Shown here: piece by piece, positions 61,152 through 64,000 of the stretch
How positions within the stretch are numbered: the first letter of the stretch is position 1
Layout of the letters: every line of letters begins with the position of its first letter
From: Agromyces agglutinans
GTDB taxonomy: Bacteria > Actinomycetota > Actinomycetes > Actinomycetales > Microbacteriaceae
Assembly: GCF_009647605.1 (NCBI RefSeq)
Contig: NZ_WJIF01000004.1
Coordinates: forward strand, 1-64,000
Direction: 5' to 3'
DNA: 64,000 nt
Position numbers and translations under genes: made by a program
Notes under the pieces: generated by a model
What the model saw: the letters and a program-made list of their open reading frames with translations, nothing else
The model's database searches: none
What the model was told of the DNA's origin: nothing

Positions 61152-63031
61152 CCTCCTCCTACCCGCTCTGGTCAGATGAGCCTGCAACCCAGGATCTGCT
61201 GGCCTTTCGTGCGGTCGCAGAGACGGCTGCGGATGCGATCTTCGATGACGGACTCGATCCCGTGGCGATCGGTCTCTCCGGTGCTTGGGGGAGCGGCAAG
61301 ACGAGCGTCCTCGAGCTGATCAAGTCCGAGATCAAGGAGCGTTCCTCGGGTAGCGAGCGTGAGGTGCTGGTCATCCCGACGCAGCCGTGGCTCTACGACC
61401 CGGCGGTTGGCCCGAAGGAGAGCCTCATCGCTGAGGTGCTCGGCGCACTCAGTAGGGAGTTCAAAGAGTCAGATCCGGTTGGCAAGGCTGGCCTCGAAGC
61501 CTTCAAGAAGCTCGTTCGCAAGGTGAACTGGTCGAAAGCGGTCAAGATGGCCGCGAAAACCGCCATCACAATGCAGCTGCCGAACATCGACGACGTTTTT
61601 GGGCTGGTGAGCGACGAGCCCGACAGCCTCGACAGCGAGAAAGGCATGGCCGCCTTCCGCGAAGAGTTCGAGACGTTGTTGGCCGATCCTGCGCTGGCCC
61701 ACCTGTCGCGTGTGGTGGTGCTCGTCGATGACCTCGACCGCTGCCTGCCGGACACTGTGGTTGAGACCCTTGAGGCGATCCGGCTGTTCCTTTCGGCCAA
61801 GGGCATGTCCTTCGTCATCGCGGCCGATGAGGATCGCGTCGCCGAGGCGATCCAGCAGAAGCTCAAGACTGCGGCTCCGAAAAACGAGGATGAGGATCCG
61901 GCCAAGCTCTACCTGCACAAGATCGTCCAGACGACCATCCCTCTTCCCTCGCTAAGCCGATTCGACACCGAGGCCTATCTTTTCCTCCTTCTTGCGAAGG
62001 CCGAGCTGAGCGAATACGAGGCGGCGTATGCGTCCTTCGTCACGAAGTGCGACGAGCTGCGCATAGGTGGCGGCAGCCTGGATGACCTGGAGGTCGAGGA
62101 TGGCAGTGTGCTGGCGGAGCACCTTGTCACCGCCACACGCCTGACGCCAATCCTCTATGAGAAGTTCCACGGCAATCCGCGCCGTATCAAGCGGTTCCTC
62201 AACGACCTGAACGTACGCCAGGCCGTTGCCCGGCGTCGTGGATTTGAGCTGGAACCGGATGAGGTTGCCAAGCTCATGGTGCTGGAGCGCATTCTCACCG
62301 ATGACTTTGAAACCGTGCTCGGCTGGCTCGCGTCGAACCAGCTACGCGACAAACTTGACGCGCTCGACGTTGCTGCGAACGGTCGCGTAGAGACGACCGA
62401 GGAACCATCGTCTGAGGCCTCAGAGGATGAGGCGCCGAAGGAGCGCGGCGTCAAGAAGAAGCCCGTCGATACCGAGCCGGAGCCAGAGCCCGCTCGTGAT
62501 GATGACTTCAGTGACACCCTCCGGCGCTGGGCGAAACTCCCGCCCATGCTTGATGCATCCGCTATCTCCGGGTACCTCTACCTCGCCGCCTCATTTGCCA
62601 AGATCGAGGTCATCGACACAGGGCTACCCGAGCGTCTCCGCGACCTCGCGGTCGCCCTGACGTCAAGCCTCAAGCTCGACCGCGCAGGCGTCACCGACGA
62701 AACCATAAAGCTGCTACCGGAGGGTGACGCCCAGATCCTGGTCGGCCATCTCGGACGTCGCACTCGCGATCAGCCGGGGCTGCAAAAGTTCACCGTCGAG
62801 AGTCTGCTTCGCCTGGCTGCGCAGCAGCCCACCACCCAGCCGAATGTTGTGGCGGCGCTGAGGAGTCTTCCTGCCGTCCACGTCGAACCGGCGACGATCA
62901 TCAAGCTTCGACCGCTGGATCAGACGATCTATCGGCCGGTGCTTGAGACCTGGCGGGCTGGGTCAGACGACCAGCAACTCCAGCAATCTGTGGGGATCGT
63001 CGAGACGGCGTGGAGCAGCAATGGGAACTAG
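61148..63031 (+). CDS. qatA: KAP-family P-loop ATPase (QatA of a Qat defence system)
   Basis: 627 residues. Walker A GAWGSGKTS (45-53) and Walker B VVVLVDDLDRC (about 190-200) with KAP-type arrangement; DLLAFRAVAETAADAI precedes and NPRRIKRFLNDLNV follows. KAP ATPases are the QatA component of Qat anti-phage systems. An acidic linker (SSEASEDEAPKERG) leads to a helical C-terminal region. ATG 61148 overlaps the res stop by 4 nt (ATGA). The end overlaps the next gene by 11 nt. It probably senses or signals infection; the mechanism is unknown. Confidence 0.75.
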   Translation: MTSSYPLWSDEPATQDLLAFRAVAETAADAIFDDGLDPVAIGLSGAWGSGKTSVLELIKSEIKERSSGSEREVLVIPTQPWLYDPAVGPKESLIAEVLGALSREFKESDPVGKAGLEAFKKLVRKVNWSKAVKMAAKTAITMQLPNIDDVFGLVSDEPDSLDSEKGMAAFREEFETLLADPALAHLSRVVVLVDDLDRCLPDTVVETLEAIRLFLSAKGMSFVIAADEDRVAEAIQQKLKTAAPKNEDEDPAKLYLHKIVQTTIPLPSLSRFDTEAYLFLLLAKAELSEYEAAYASFVTKCDELRIGGGSLDDLEVEDGSVLAEHLVTATRLTPILYEKFHGNPRRIKRFLNDLNVRQAVARRRGFELEPDEVAKLMVLERILTDDFETVLGWLASNQLRDKLDALDVAANGRVETTEEPSSEASEDEAPKERGVKKKPVDTEPEPEPARDDDFSDTLRRWAKLPPMLDASAISGYLYLAASFAKIEVIDTGLPERLRDLAVALTSSLKLDRAGVTDETIKLLPEGDAQILVGHLGRRTRDQPGLQKFTVESLLRLAAQQPTTQPNVVAALRSLPAVHVEPATIIKLRPLDQTIYRPVLETWRAGSDDQQLQQSVGIVETAWSSNGN

Positions 63032-63860
63032 CGGCTCATTCGGCGGCAGCGGCGGCAAGGACGCAGGTGACCTCCGCGACAACATTGCGGCCTGGCTTGA
63101 CGCCGCAGGTGGGCCAGGCGGCGCCGATGGCGTTGACGCGAGCGGCGCGGACGGAGCTGACCACCCTTCTGATCAGCCGCGTCCCAGAACGCCGGGGCAG
63201 CCGCGCGTAGACCTCGGGCCGGCGCTTCGCGTACTGCTCAACTCGCGCGGACGCGGTGGCCGTAGCGACGGCCCGGGTGGCGGCGGTGGCGGTTCCCGAG
63301 GTGGAGGCGGTGGCCGCTCATCAGGTGGCGCCACCCGCTCCGTCGGTCGGTTATCTCGGGCAGCTGGGCGAGCTGGGCGGCTTGCGCTTGCCTACTCGTC
63401 TGGAAACCGGGAGGCCCTGCGCGAAGCTGGCCTCAACTATGACGAACTGCAGTCGCTTGGTGACCCTGTCGCTATCGGGCTCAAGATCATCGAGACCGCC
63501 TTCGAGTCCCAGGCCGATAGCACACTTGCGGATGCCGAGGAACGCGACATCGTCGCGACCGTCGTCGAGTGGATCCTGGAGCAGCCTGCGGATCATCCGC
63601 CCACACCGGAGGATGTCGTTAGGAAGTCGATCGAGACAACGATCGCGGAGACCGCGCTGACCGAGGTGTCAGCAACCATCTACGCCAAGGACGCCAGCTT
63701 CGAGAAGCGCCGCAGCCTGGAACGACAGATCCGTGATGTGGCAGCGGAGTACGCGACCCAGGCAATCCTGAGCCCGGCAGGCGCGACCGAGCAGCAGATG
63801 GCGCAGGCCATCGAGAACGGCATCCGCGACATCGGGCAGATCTTCGGAGTCAGGTCATGA
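63021..63860 (+). CDS. qatB: QatB-like protein
   Basis: 279 residues. It opens MGTSGSFGGSGGKDAGD, like the MGTSxS start of known QatB proteins. A Gly-rich disordered stretch (about 65-115, GPGGGGGGSRGGGGGRSSGG) follows, then a helical region (SRAAGRAGRLALAYSSGNREALREAGL ... GLKIIETAFESQ). A C-terminal part contains EERDIVATVVEWILEQPADHPPTPEDVVRKSIE. The function of QatB is unknown, though it is essential in characterised Qat systems. It overlaps QatA (11 nt) and the next gene (ATGA). Confidence 0.62.
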   Translation: MGTSGSFGGSGGKDAGDLRDNIAAWLDAAGGPGGADGVDASGADGADHPSDQPRPRTPGQPRVDLGPALRVLLNSRGRGGRSDGPGGGGGGSRGGGGGRSSGGATRSVGRLSRAAGRAGRLALAYSSGNREALREAGLNYDELQSLGDPVAIGLKIIETAFESQADSTLADAEERDIVATVVEWILEQPADHPPTPEDVVRKSIETTIAETALTEVSATIYAKDASFEKRRSLERQIRDVAAEYATQAILSPAGATEQQMAQAIENGIRDIGQIFGVRS

Positions 63861-64000
63861 CCCGACTACTGCTCACGCTCTCCGAGGCAGCTGCTGATGC
63901 CGCCCTCGAGGAAGGCGGCTTCGATGAGGTCTTCCTTTGGACGCGCAACGGCCGCACCACCTTCACTGGCGGTGTCGATCCCCACCTGACTGGCCTTGGC
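63857..64000 (+). CDS. qatC: Start of a probable QatC gene (runs off the right edge)
   Basis: Only 48 codons are in the window (MTRLLLTLSEAAADAALEEG ...). ATG overlaps the previous stop in ATGA. By gene order it should be QatC, a QueC-like enzyme, with QatD (TatD-like nuclease) next. The visible part is an N-terminal leader that cannot confirm this. Confidence 0.45.
   Translation, partial: MTRLLLTLSEAAADAALEEGGFDEVFLWTRNGRTTFTGGVDPHLTGLG

Overview
The window is a high-GC actinobacterial chromosome segment, most likely from the family Microbacteriaceae (Agromyces-like). I infer this from five things: about 70% GC by eye, leaderless genes with a TANNNT box about 6 nt before ATG, CIRCE and HAIR heat-shock operators, the gene families present, and strong enrichment of GGATGCC/GGCATCC. 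No rRNA, tRNA, CRISPR array or insertion sequence was recognised.

Layout. 0-4.5 kb: the start of a secreted protein, a cystine/dicarboxylate-type symporter, a hotdog-fold protein and a long disordered protein ending in an HD hydrolase domain. 4.5-8 kb: a thiamin operon (thiM, then a ThiE-ThiD-TenA triple fusion) under a TPP riboswitch. 8-14 kb: an M23 peptidase, a short-chain dehydrogenase, a TetR regulator, a DUF2207-like membrane protein, a frameshifted RibD-C reductase, an alpha/beta hydrolase and an hsp20 gene with CIRCE plus HAIR. 14-23.8 kb: a carbohydrate locus with a secreted alpha/alpha-barrel glycosidase, a LacI regulator, a sugar ABC transporter, a beta-propeller glycosidase and a uronate-dehydrogenase-like enzyme. 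23.8-31.7 kb: a GT39-type membrane protein, a phosphodiesterase, a small HTH/membrane pair, a nitronate monooxygenase, a large secreted carbohydrate-related protein and a DeoR regulator. 31.7-43.4 kb: a second carbohydrate locus that reads as an oxidative hexuronate pathway (uronate dehydrogenase, glucarate-dehydratase-like enzyme, KDPG-type aldolase, tartronate semialdehyde reductase). It also has a LacI regulator, a GH106-like alpha-rhamnosidase, an ABC transporter and a ROK kinase. The palindrome GTGAATCGATTCAC, or a close variant, lies just downstream of three predicted promoters here, which defines a small regulon. 43.6-53 kb: a subtilisin-like protease, several hypothetical, membrane or secreted proteins, a tandem coiled-coil paralog pair, a gamma-glutamylcyclotransferase and an AbiE-like toxin-antitoxin pair.

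53.06-64 kb: a defence island with lower GC. It holds an SNF2-type helicase, then type III restriction-modification genes (mod, then a frameshifted res) whose reading frames overlap directly into a KAP-family ATPase, a Gly-rich protein and the start of a third gene. I read those last three as qatA, qatB and qatC of a Qat anti-phage system that continues past the window. The coupling of a type III RM module to Qat in one overlapping gene string is the most interesting feature here.

How the genes work together: the two sugar loci probably import and break down uronate- and rhamnose-containing plant polysaccharides into pyruvate and glycerate, each under its own LacI repressor. The right-hand island is devoted to phage defence. 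Starts were chosen by ribosome binding site, overlap with the upstream gene, or leaderless promoter spacing. Functional calls rest on motifs I could read, not on database searches.
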